NCBI RefSeq assembly: GCF_039729145.1
Contig: NZ_CP155793.1
Location: 3,100,001 to 3,164,000 of the forward strand
Source: Microbacterium sp. SY138
GTDB taxonomy: Bacteria; Actinomycetota; Actinomycetes; Actinomycetales; Microbacteriaceae
Direction of reading: 5' to 3'
Length of the DNA stretch: 64,000 bases
Shown here piece after piece: positions 55,926 to 63,844 of this stretch (position 1 is its first letter; each line of letters begins with the position of its first letter). The translations under genes were made by a program, and so were the position numbers. The notes beneath the pieces are model-generated. The model worked only from the letters and a program-made list of their open reading frames with translations, was not told the origin of the DNA and did no database searches.

Positions 55926-56912
55926 TCACCCGGCGTCATCCGGCTCCGGGGCGTCGAGGGCACGCATCAGCCGTGCGACCGCCTCGCGCAACTCGCTCCG
56001 GTGCGGTTCGGCGAGCGCCACCGCGTACTCGACGCCCTCGGGGATCCAGAGCAGCGCGTACATGGCCTCGCGCCAGTCCGAGCCTCCGAACGGCCACCGC
56101 GTGCGGTCGTCGCCCACAGCGGTCGCGCCCTGCCACCACGGCCCGAAGCGCTCCTGCATCTCGGCGAGCGGCAGCTCCATCACGGCGGCCGCCTCGACCT
56201 TCTGCGGCGACCACGACGAGGCGACGAGCACGCGCTCCTCGATCTCGTCCTCCGTGATCTCGCGACGGGTGAACAGCACACGCGTGTGTTCCACCGCGGC
56301 GATGCGGTCGACGCGGAACGTGCGCCAGTCGTCCCGATCGAGGTCCCAGCACAACAGGAACCACTTGCGACCGGCCGGGGCCAGGGCATGCGGCTCGACG
56401 CGGCGCACGCTCTCGCGCCCTTCCCCGTCGAGGTACCGCAGGCGCAGCCGCTCGGTGTCGCGGGTGGCGAGCGCGATCTCCCCCAGCACCTCGGGTGAGA
56501 CCACCGGCCCTTCTCCGATGCGCGGCGCCTGCACCGATGCGGCGAGCGCGTTCACCCGTTGCCGCAGCGCCGATGGAAGCACCTGCTCCAGCTTCGCAAG
56601 AGCCGTGAGCGTCACGTCGGGTCCGCCGACCAGCTGCTGCGTGGCGGCGATGCGGAGTCCGATCGCCATGGTCACCGCCTCGTCGTCGTTGAGCAGCAGC
56701 GGAGGCACGGCGCTCCCCGCCTCCAACCGGTATCCGCCGGCGGCACCGGGCGTCGACTCGACCCGATAGCCGAGTTCGCGCAGCCGATCGACGTCGCGGC
56801 GCACGGTGCGCTCGGTCACCCCCAGCCGGGCGGCGAGTTCCGTCCCCGGCCAGTGCCGGTGCGTCTGCAGCAGGTTGAGCAGAGCGAGAGCACGGGAGGT
56901 GGTGTCGGTCAT
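55926..56912 (-). CDS. WYL-domain transcriptional regulator (YafY/DeoR-type)
   Basis: A 328-residue regulator. The N-terminal HTH is HWPGTELAARLGVTERTVRR with RDVDRLRELGYRVE. A linker and a WYL domain follow (VEPHALAPAGRKWFLLCWDL, DWRTFRVDRIAAV) with the WCX extension after it. The ATG at 56912 is the first codon with family similarity. It is divergent from a drug-type ABC exporter with a perfect palindrome between them, so it likely controls that exporter. Confidence 0.87.
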   Translation of the reverse strand: MTDTTSRALALLNLLQTHRHWPGTELAARLGVTERTVRRDVDRLRELGYRVESTPGAAGGYRLEAGSAVPPLLLNDDEAVTMAIGLRIAATQQLVGGPDVTLTALAKLEQVLPSALRQRVNALAASVQAPRIGEGPVVSPEVLGEIALATRDTERLRLRYLDGEGRESVRRVEPHALAPAGRKWFLLCWDLDRDDWRTFRVDRIAAVEHTRVLFTRREITEDEIEERVLVASSWSPQKVEAAAVMELPLAEMQERFGPWWQGATAVGDDRTRWPFGGSDWREAMYALLWIPEGVEYAVALAEPHRSELREAVARLMRALDAPEPDDAG

Positions 56913-56932
56913 GCGTCTCAGATTGTCAGAAT

Positions 56933-56955
56933 ATGCGGACAGGATCTGTCCGCAT
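56933..56955. promoter_or_regulatory. Perfect palindromic operator between the WYL regulator and the ABC exporter
   Basis: Ten-base arms ATGCGGACAG and CTGTCCGCAT flank GAT. Symmetry and position fit the binding site of the divergent WYL regulator. Confidence 0.65.
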
Positions 56956-56962
56956 TGGTTCT

Positions 56963-56968
56963 TACGCT
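56963..56968 (+). promoter_or_regulatory. -10 box TACGCT, probably leaderless
   Basis: It lies 7 nt before the ATG of the ABC ATPase gene at 56976 and 7 nt after the palindrome. Confidence 0.45.
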
Positions 56969-56975
56969 CGCTCCC

Positions 56976-58028
56976 ATGAACGAATCCCTCATCGAGACCG
57001 AAGGCCTGACCAAGGTCTTCACCGTCAAGAAGACGCCGGTCCACGCCGTGACCGATGTCTCCTTCACCGCCGTGCGCGGAGAGCTTGTCGCCTTCCTCGG
57101 TCCCAACGGCGCCGGCAAATCGACGACTCTGCGGATGCTGACCACCCTGATCCCGCCCACCTCCGGCCATGCGCGGGTCGTCGGCCACGACATCCGCTCC
57201 GACGCGGCCGGGGTACGCGCACGCATCGGGTATGTCGGTCAGCTCACGAGCGGCAGCTTCTCGCAGCGCGTACGCGACGAGCTGCTCAGCCAGGGCGCCT
57301 TCTACGGCATGTCGCGTCGGGACAGCGCCCGGCGAGCGGACGAGCTCATCGACTCCCTCGATCTCACGTCCTTCGCGACCCGCAGTGTGCAGCAGCTCAG
57401 CGGCGGACAGAAGCGCCGACTCGACATCGCGCTCGGACTCATGCACGCACCTCCCCTCATCTTCCTCGACGAGCCCTCCACCGGACTCGACCCGCAGAGC
57501 AGGGCCAACCTCTGGGAGCACATCCTCGACCTGCGCACGCAGCACGGCACGACCGTCTTCCTCACCACGCACTATCTGGAAGAGGCCGACCGCTACGCCG
57601 AGCGGGTGATGGTGATGGACAAGGGGCGGATCATCGCCGACGACGACGCCGCCTCCCTCAAGGCGACTCTTGCCGGCGACGTGCTGACCTTCGGATTCGC
57701 GGATGCCGACGAGGCGGCGAGCGCCCGCGCCGTGGTCGCCCGTCTCAGCCCGGCGCCGGTGACCGCGGACGGGCAATCGATCTCCCTCGCCGTGCAGGAC
57801 GGCGACCGGCTGCTCCCGGTGATCGTGCGCGAACTCGACGCCGCCGGGATCCTGGTCCGTCGGGCCACAGGAGTACCGCCGACGCTCGATGACGTCTTCC
57901 TCGCCCTCACCGGCCGCACCCTCCGCGATGCCGGAGAAGGAGCGGATGCCACGGGCGAAGCATCCGCTCCCGGCACCCCCGAGAACAGCCCCGCCTCCGA
58001 GAACCGCACGACAGGAGTCCTGTCATGA
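56976..58028 (+). CDS. Drug-resistance ABC transporter ATPase (DrrA-like)
   Basis: A 350-residue cytosolic ATPase. It has Walker A FLGPNGAGKSTTLRML, Q-loop YVGQLTSGS, signature LSGGQKRRLDIA, Walker B LIFLDEPSTGLDP and H-loop FLTTHYLEE. The C-terminal extension beyond residue 225 (LSPAPVTADGQSISLAVQDG and PPTLDDVFLALTGR) is that of the daunorubicin-resistance group. A Ser/Pro/Glu-rich tail ends the protein. It is coupled to the permease gene by an ATGA overlap. Confidence 0.9.
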   Translation: MNESLIETEGLTKVFTVKKTPVHAVTDVSFTAVRGELVAFLGPNGAGKSTTLRMLTTLIPPTSGHARVVGHDIRSDAAGVRARIGYVGQLTSGSFSQRVRDELLSQGAFYGMSRRDSARRADELIDSLDLTSFATRSVQQLSGGQKRRLDIALGLMHAPPLIFLDEPSTGLDPQSRANLWEHILDLRTQHGTTVFLTTHYLEEADRYAERVMVMDKGRIIADDDAASLKATLAGDVLTFGFADADEAASARAVVARLSPAPVTADGQSISLAVQDGDRLLPVIVRELDAAGILVRRATGVPPTLDDVFLALTGRTLRDAGEGADATGEASAPGTPENSPASENRTTGVLS

Positions 58029-58804
58029 TCACCAACGACACCCTCGTGCGCCCGAACCTCGCGCGCGACACCCGGAACGTGCTGACGCGCGAACTCAAGC
58101 CCGTGCTCCGCGACCCTTTCACGCTGATCTTCAGCCTGCTGCAGCCGCTCATCTTCCTCGGGCTGTTCGCGCCCCTGCTGATCGGCGACTCCGGACAGCC
58201 GGCCGGTGAGACGCTGGCGTGGTTCGTGCCGGGCGTGCTGGTGATGATCGTGCTGTTCGGCACCGGGTCGACCGGGTCGAACCTGCAGTACGAGATGATG
58301 ACCGGATCGCACGAGCGCACCCTGGTCGCCCCGCTCGCCCGGTCCTCGCTGCTGGTCGGACGCGCCCTCAAGGAGATCGCACCGATCGTCGTGCAGGCTC
58401 TGGTGATCGTGCTGATCGCCTGGCCGTTCGGATTCGCGGCCGACATCCCCGGTCTGCTCATCGGCCTGGCACTGCTTGCCGTGTTCGGGGTGGGTCTCGG
58501 CTCGCTGTCGTACTCGCTGGCTCTCGCGACGAAGGATCGGGAGTGGCTGTTCTGGGGTGTGCAGCAGTCGCTGATCTTCCCGCTGCTGATCCTGTCGGGG
58601 ATGCTGCTGCCCCTCGACGCGGCACCCGACTGGATGCGGGTCGTCGCCTCGGTCAACCCGGTCAACTGGGTCGTCCAGGCCGAGCGTGCCCTGTTCGCGG
58701 GAGACCTCGGCGATGTCACCGTGTTGTGGGGCTGGGTCTCGGCGCTCGCCGTCGCGGTCGTCGGACTGATCGTCGGAGTGCGCGCGATCCGTCGCAGCAA
58801 CTGA
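58025..58804 (+). CDS. ABC-2 type permease (DrrB-like)
   Basis: A 259-residue permease with six hydrophobic segments. The N-terminal RELKPVLRDPFTLIFSLLQP and the segment FPLLILSGMLLPLDAAPDWM are typical of DrrB-type ABC-2 exporters. It forms an exporter with the preceding ATPase. The substrate is unknown. Confidence 0.9.
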   Translation: MITNDTLVRPNLARDTRNVLTRELKPVLRDPFTLIFSLLQPLIFLGLFAPLLIGDSGQPAGETLAWFVPGVLVMIVLFGTGSTGSNLQYEMMTGSHERTLVAPLARSSLLVGRALKEIAPIVVQALVIVLIAWPFGFAADIPGLLIGLALLAVFGVGLGSLSYSLALATKDREWLFWGVQQSLIFPLLILSGMLLPLDAAPDWMRVVASVNPVNWVVQAERALFAGDLGDVTVLWGWVSALAVAVVGLIVGVRAIRRSN

Positions 58805-58833
58805 CCGCGCCCGATGGTGCGCCGCTGCGGGCA

Positions 58834-58918
58834 TGCCGAAACCCAGACGCAGTGGCGCATCATCCGCGCGTCGTGAGGCGACACCCCGACGGTGGAACGA
58901 AGCGTCTGGGTTTCGGCA
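58834..58918. repeat. Perfect 17-bp inverted repeat with 51-nt interior
   Basis: Arms TGCCGAAACCCAGACGC (58834-58850) and GCGTCTGGGTTTCGGCA (58902-58918) lie between two convergent genes. The size and layout resemble a small non-autonomous palindromic element or a two-way terminator. Confidence 0.6.
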
Positions 58919-58938
58919 GCGCCGAGGAGCGCGCTCGC

Positions 58939-60348
58939 TCAGCGCCGGAGGGAGTCGTCGAACGGGTTCGGCTCCAACGTGTAGTCGGTCAACGCGTCCG
59001 CCCAGGTTCCCCCGTCGGCGGGCAGTCGGCGTCCGCGCACCGCGGCCAGCGCTCGGGTCGCCGGCGCGCCCATGGCCAGCGCCACCGTCCCTCGTATCGT
59101 GCGATCCTCCGCGCCGAGCACACTCGCCCGATGCCAGGCCTCGTGCAGTGATCCGCCGCGGGCCGACGGCACCCGCCGCGCCGGCAGTGCCCCGGAACGC
59201 CGCAGCGCCACGAGCTGCTCGACCCGCTCCCACCACGTCGACTCGCCATCGGGGTGGAAGTAGTTGTCGCGCAGCCAGTCAGGGTGCGGATGCCGGAAGC
59301 GCCCCGCCACGACCTCGCTACGACCGCCGAGCAGCCCGCTTCCCACGAACACCGTGTTCAGCAGGTTCTTGCTCACCCCGAACGCGTCGAGGGCGATCAC
59401 GGGCACACCGAGAGCCGTGGCCTCGATGGCGGCGGTGGAGCTCACCGTGACGAGGCCCGCGGCCGTCTCGAGCGCGGTGCTCATCGAGTCGTAGGAGAAG
59501 ACGAGATTCGGCGGCAGGCGCGACGGCAGCAGCCCCGCATACGGTTCGCGCTCGAGGTGGGTCTCCGACTCCCCCGGCCGCGAACGCAGCTTCACCACCA
59601 CACGGCGACCCGGCTCGGCCTCGGCCGCCCGCACGAGCATGGCCGCGATCTCGGCCCGCTGGTCTTTCGCGAGCGGAACGAGGGCCTGCGCGGCGAAGAC
59701 GACGTCGGTCGCCGGTGGCTTGACCGGGGCAGGCCGCGGAGGGCGCTCGGCGACCGCGACGCCACCGCCCCGCGCGGCAAGACCGGCTCGCCGACCCGCC
59801 ACCGCATCGATGCCGACGCGCTCCGGACGCAGCATGCGCTGCCGCCGCCGGGCGAACGGGAGGGTGGCGAGCGCCGCCGGCGTCTGCACCCCGATGCGGC
59901 GGCCGAGTTCTTCGAAGGCCCGCACCTCCCTGTGGGAATGCACGACCAGCAGATCGGTGTGGCGGCGATAATCCAGCGCCCCGCGCTGGGCGGGGATCGC
60001 CATGCCGGGCAGTCCCGAGACCGTGACCGGTCGATGCTCCAACGCGTCGATCACGCGTCCCATCAGCCGCACGAACGGTCCGCGCCCCGCGAGCAGGACC
60101 ACGTCGGGGCGCTGTCCGGCCAGCCAGGCCTCCGTCTGCGCGAACCCGATGCGGGTGACGTCATCCGGTCTGAGCGTCGTGCCGGCGAGAGCCGTGCGCT
60201 GCTGCTCGGCGCTGGCCGTGAGCGGTGTGCGCACGAGCAGCAGGTGCGGGCGCACACCCGGCACGGAACCGAGAAGGGAGGCGGCCCACTTCACGAACGA
60301 GTCGGCATCCGCGATGGCGACGACGCGGATGCCGGTGGCCGCCGTCAT
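58939..60348 (-). CDS. Putative glycosyltransferase of the nonulosonic acid cluster
   Basis: A 469-residue protein of GT-B-like layout. The N-terminal half has IRVVAIADADSFVKWAASLL and SGLPGMAIPAQRGALDYRRH; the C-terminal half has VVFAAQALVPLAKDQRAEI and TVSSTAAIEATALGVPVIAL, a typical sugar-nucleotide-donor region. No signal peptide or membrane helix was seen. The ATG overlaps the neuB stop by 4 nt. From memory it resembles the DUF6716 family of putative glycosyltransferases found in such clusters. Donor and acceptor are unknown. Confidence 0.65.
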   Translation of the reverse strand: MTAATGIRVVAIADADSFVKWAASLLGSVPGVRPHLLLVRTPLTASAEQQRTALAGTTLRPDDVTRIGFAQTEAWLAGQRPDVVLLAGRGPFVRLMGRVIDALEHRPVTVSGLPGMAIPAQRGALDYRRHTDLLVVHSHREVRAFEELGRRIGVQTPAALATLPFARRRQRMLRPERVGIDAVAGRRAGLAARGGGVAVAERPPRPAPVKPPATDVVFAAQALVPLAKDQRAEIAAMLVRAAEAEPGRRVVVKLRSRPGESETHLEREPYAGLLPSRLPPNLVFSYDSMSTALETAAGLVTVSSTAAIEATALGVPVIALDAFGVSKNLLNTVFVGSGLLGGRSEVVAGRFRHPHPDWLRDNYFHPDGESTWWERVEQLVALRRSGALPARRVPSARGGSLHEAWHRASVLGAEDRTIRGTVALAMGAPATRALAAVRGRRLPADGGTWADALTDYTLEPNPFDDSLRR

Positions 60349-61217
60349 GCCGGAACGCGGCGCAGCTTCGCCATCGGCGCACGCTCGCTGTCGAACACCC
60401 GCTTGACTCCGTCGCCGGTCGCACGCTCGATCACACGGATGTCGCGTACGAGGTGCTCGAGGCCCGTCGGCTCGAGCGAGGCCGCATGGTCGGATCCCCA
60501 CATCGTGCGGTCCAGGGTGATGTGGCGCTCGACAGCGACGGCTCCGATGGCCACGGCGGCGAGAGAGATCTGCAGTCCGCGCTCATGACCCGAGTAGCCG
60601 ACGGGCACGCCGGGATAGCGGTCGCGCAGCGTCGCGATCACCCGCAGGTTCGCCTCTTCCGGCTCCAGCGGGTAGGTCGACGTCGCATGCATGAGGACCA
60701 CCCGATCGGTGCCGAGCGTGTCGAGCGCCCGGTCGATCTGCTCGATGGTCGACATGCCGGTGGAGAGGATCACGGGCTTGCCGGTCTCCCGCAGCGCGAT
60801 CAGCAGTTCGGTGTCGGTGAGGCTGGCCGAGGCGACCTTGTGGGCCACCACGTTCAACTCTTCGAGGAACGCGACGCTGGGAACGTCCCACGGCGAGGCG
60901 AACCAGTCCAGGCCGAGCATCGTGGCGTGGTCGCCGATCTCGACGTACTCGTCGCGCCCGAACTCGACACGACGGCGGTAGTCGAGGTAGCTCATCACAC
61001 CCCAGGGCGTCTCGCGCGGAACGTCGCGCATGTGCTCCGGCGTCGAGATCTCCGGAGTGCGCTTCTGGAACTTCACGGCATCGGCACCGGCTCGGGCCGC
61101 GACGTCGATGAGCTTCTTCGCGATGTCGACGTCGCCGTTGTGGTTCAGGCCGATCTCTGCGATGACGTAGGCAGGACGCCCTCCGCCGATCACTCGTGAG
61201 CCGATGCTGACAGTCAT
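60345..61217 (-). CDS. neuB: N-acetylneuraminate/nonulosonate synthase NeuB, lacking the SAF domain
   Basis: Condenses phosphoenolpyruvate with a hexose derivative to a nine-carbon acid. The 290-residue TIM barrel has YVIAEIGLNHNGDVDIAKKL, AVKFQKRTPEISTPEHM, FASPWDVPSVAFLEEL, KPVILSTGMSTIEQIDRAL and GYSGHERGLQISLAAVAIGA. Usual NeuB is about 340-350 residues with a C-terminal antifreeze-like SAF domain that closes the partner's active site. Here the chain ends at MAKLRRVPA just after the barrel. GGAGGAATC precedes the ATG. Confidence 0.9.
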   Translation of the reverse strand: MTVSIGSRVIGGGRPAYVIAEIGLNHNGDVDIAKKLIDVAARAGADAVKFQKRTPEISTPEHMRDVPRETPWGVMSYLDYRRRVEFGRDEYVEIGDHATMLGLDWFASPWDVPSVAFLEELNVVAHKVASASLTDTELLIALRETGKPVILSTGMSTIEQIDRALDTLGTDRVVLMHATSTYPLEPEEANLRVIATLRDRYPGVPVGYSGHERGLQISLAAVAIGAVAVERHITLDRTMWGSDHAASLEPTGLEHLVRDIRVIERATGDGVKRVFDSERAPMAKLRRVPA

Positions 61218-61310
61218 GATTCCTCCGGTGTTCGAGCGTTGGTGCTACCCCTCCTTCCTGGATACGGGCCGAGGATGAACACCGGGCGACCGCCGGGTTA
61301 CCGGCATCGG

Positions 61311-62471
61311 TCAGCTCGACAACACCCGCTCGATCAGCTCCCGCACCGCACCCTCTCCACCTCTGCGACGCAGCACGACACGGGCCTCTTCGATCACCAG
61401 CGGATGCGCGTTCGCGACCGCGACCGGCCACCCCACGATCCGCATCGCCGGCAGGTCGTTGACGTCGTTGCCGAGGTAGGCGATGTCGCCGAGAGGCACC
61501 TCGTTGTCGCGCGCCCAGTTGCGCAGCGCCGTCTCCTTGTCGTCGATGCCGTGCAGCACGGGGACCCTGAGCTTGTCGGCGCGAGCGCGGACCACCGGAT
61601 TCACCTCGGTCGACAGGATCAGCAGCGGCACGCCGGCTCGGCGCAGCAGGGCGACGCCCATGCCGTCCTCCCGGCTGACCCGCACCCGTTCACCGCCGTC
61701 GGCGTCGATGATCGCGGTGTCGTCGGTGTGCACGCCGTCGAAGTCGGTGACGACCGCGCGGACCACGATGGGCGTGGGGGCCTCGTGCAGGCGGGCGAGC
61801 GCACGGGCGACGCGGAGTTGATCCGCATCGTCGATCTCGATCGCCGTCCACTCCGGCACCGCCGCGATGCGGGTCCTGCCGAAGAAGCGGTGCCTGTTCT
61901 CGCGGAAGCCCGCGGCACGGAACACATAGAACGCGCCGGTCTCGAGGTGGTGCGGCTCGCGGTCCTGTCGGCGCGGGCGGTGCGCGGCTTCGTGGTTGAT
62001 CGCCACCGCCTCGCTCCCCTCCCCTTCCCGCCACAGGAACGCATAGGTCTCGTGAGCCGAGAAGACGCTGTCGGCGCGGTCGGCGCGGATCTCCTCCACG
62101 GCGTCAGCGAGCGCATCGCTCGGGATGAACGGCGAGGTCGCCTGCAGGAACGCCACGATGCCGACGGCGGCTCCGTTCACCTCGAGGTCGTCCAATGCAT
62201 GCAGGATCGCGCTCTCCGAGGTCGCGGTGTCACCGGAGAGCGCCGCGGGGCGACGGACCACCCGCGCGCCGGCCGACGTCGCCACCGCAGCGATCTCGTC
62301 ATCGTCTGTCGAGACGACGACCAGATCGATGCCGGGTGCGGCGGCCGCGGCGCGGACCGCACGCTCGACCAGGGGCACACCGCCGACGCGCTGAAGGTTC
62401 TTGCGTGGCACCTGCTTCGATCCCCCGCGCGCCGGGATGATCGCCACCGTGAGGGGCTTCCGCTCGTCCAT
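61311..62471 (-). CDS. neuA: CMP-nonulosonate cytidylyltransferase fused to a HAD phosphatase
   Basis: A 386-residue two-domain protein. Residues 8-230 are NeuA-like: VAIIPARGGSKQVPRKNLQR binds CTP, with LQATSPFIPSDALADAVEEI after it. Residues 236-386 are a KdsC/8-phosphatase-like HAD domain with DFDGVHTDD (Asp243, Asp245), LSTEVNP, Lys302-312 region and GNDVND (334-339), so the catalytic set looks complete. The ATG at 62471 has GAGG 9 nt upstream; a longer start is possible. The fusion could dephosphorylate the 9-phosphate product of NeuB and activate the free acid. Confidence 0.88.
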   Translation of the reverse strand: MDERKPLTVAIIPARGGSKQVPRKNLQRVGGVPLVERAVRAAAAAPGIDLVVVSTDDDEIAAVATSAGARVVRRPAALSGDTATSESAILHALDDLEVNGAAVGIVAFLQATSPFIPSDALADAVEEIRADRADSVFSAHETYAFLWREGEGSEAVAINHEAAHRPRRQDREPHHLETGAFYVFRAAGFRENRHRFFGRTRIAAVPEWTAIEIDDADQLRVARALARLHEAPTPIVVRAVVTDFDGVHTDDTAIIDADGGERVRVSREDGMGVALLRRAGVPLLILSTEVNPVVRARADKLRVPVLHGIDDKETALRNWARDNEVPLGDIAYLGNDVNDLPAMRIVGWPVAVANAHPLVIEEARVVLRRRGGEGAVRELIERVLSS

Positions 62472-62497
62472 CGTCCACATCCTCGTCGTCGCCATCG

Positions 62498-63844
62498 TCA
62501 TCGTCCGCGTAGCGCCCGCCACGCACGCCCTGCCCGCCTCCTGGCCCCGAGGGCGTGAAGGCGCCACTCCTCGATCCTGCCCACTCCCCCGGCAGGACGC
62601 AGCGCACGACGCAGGGCGTTCTCCGCCGGCGCACCGGGCAGCCGCAGCTCGGCGAGCCGTCGGGGCGTGAAGTACCGAGCACGCTCGTCGGCGTCGAGGC
62701 CACGCAGCAGTTCCTCGGCCCGACCCCGCAGGTGGCCGGCGATCTCCGGCTGCATCGCATAGCCGACCGCGTCGATGAGCAGCTGCAGTCGGGCAGGATC
62801 GGCATAGGGCGAGTCCTCACGCGTGAGGGCGTCGACCAGGGTGACGGGAATCCGGTTGCTGTTCTCGAAAGGCGTCAGGGCGGCCAGCACGGTGTCGTTT
62901 CCCGCCGAACCGATCGCCCGGCCGAAGAGCGCATGCACGGTCGGCAGCGCGGTGGAGAACCCGGCGACCACCGCCACCGCGTCCAGTCGCTCGGCGAGCA
63001 GTTCCGCGGGGAGGGGGCCGCGATACTCCTCGAAGTCGATGCCGCGACGGGCCGCTGCCCCTTCGACGGCGGCGGTCACCAGCGGCGGAGCGGCCGGATG
63101 CGGTTTGAACACGATGCACTGCGGTCCCCACTGCGCCGCGCGGTCGACCAGGCGCGTCTGCAGATCGATCTCGGCAGCCGCCGTCATCAGTCCGAGCGCC
63201 GACAGATACTGTCCGAGCACGAGCACCGTCGGACCGGCCTCGTCCCGAGGCTCGGGGGAACCGGCATCCGTCTCGCGCAGGGCGGCGGCGAACACCCGCG
63301 GCGGCACCGGCACGACCTGTGCACCGGGTGACCCGACGAGCGGTCGGACCCCCGGTACGACATCGGCGTAGACGACCTGTTCGATGCGTGCGGCGACGGA
63401 GTAGGGGATCCGCACCCGCATCGGCGAGTACGTCATCAGACCATCGCCGATGATCGTGATGCGCGCCTGCGGGAACAACGCCATCAGTGTGCGGGCCGGC
63501 GCGACCTGCGGACTCTGCACGAACAGTTCGAGATCGTGAGGATCCAGATCCCACGCGCGTGCGAACAGCCGCTCCAGCATCGGCAGGTCGGAATCGGCCG
63601 GCTCCCACGAACTCGGATGCATGGGCCCGAGCAGGTCTTCCCACGGCTCGATACGGTCGAACCGCGCACGCAGAGATCCGAGCGCCGGGTCGTGCGCGAT
63701 CCCGACCACCGTCTCGGGCACTCGAGACGAGGTGAAGGGAACCAGGAGGCGCTCGCCGACGGACGCGTCGAGGAGTCCGGAATCGATCCCGGCGACGGCC
63801 GTCACCAGGCCATAGGCGCTGTGGAGCGCGAAGATCTGCGTCAT
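62498..63844 (-). CDS. Polysialyltransferase-family glycosyltransferase
   Basis: A 448-residue protein of the bacterial polysialyltransferase (A-2,8-polyST) type. It begins MTQIFALHSAYGLVTAVAGI and has the GDG motif at 133-135 (TIIGDGLMTYSP) and the HP motif FKPHP at 246-250. These two motifs supply catalytic and CMP-binding residues in family GT38/52-like enzymes. The basic C-terminal tail (ARRRAGRAWRALRGR) may bind membrane or polymer. The ATG overlaps the upstream gene by 4 nt. It probably transfers CMP-activated nonulosonate onto a glycan. Confidence 0.8.
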   Translation of the reverse strand: MTQIFALHSAYGLVTAVAGIDSGLLDASVGERLLVPFTSSRVPETVVGIAHDPALGSLRARFDRIEPWEDLLGPMHPSSWEPADSDLPMLERLFARAWDLDPHDLELFVQSPQVAPARTLMALFPQARITIIGDGLMTYSPMRVRIPYSVAARIEQVVYADVVPGVRPLVGSPGAQVVPVPPRVFAAALRETDAGSPEPRDEAGPTVLVLGQYLSALGLMTAAAEIDLQTRLVDRAAQWGPQCIVFKPHPAAPPLVTAAVEGAAARRGIDFEEYRGPLPAELLAERLDAVAVVAGFSTALPTVHALFGRAIGSAGNDTVLAALTPFENSNRIPVTLVDALTREDSPYADPARLQLLIDAVGYAMQPEIAGHLRGRAEELLRGLDADERARYFTPRRLAELRLPGAPAENALRRALRPAGGVGRIEEWRLHALGARRRAGRAWRALRGR

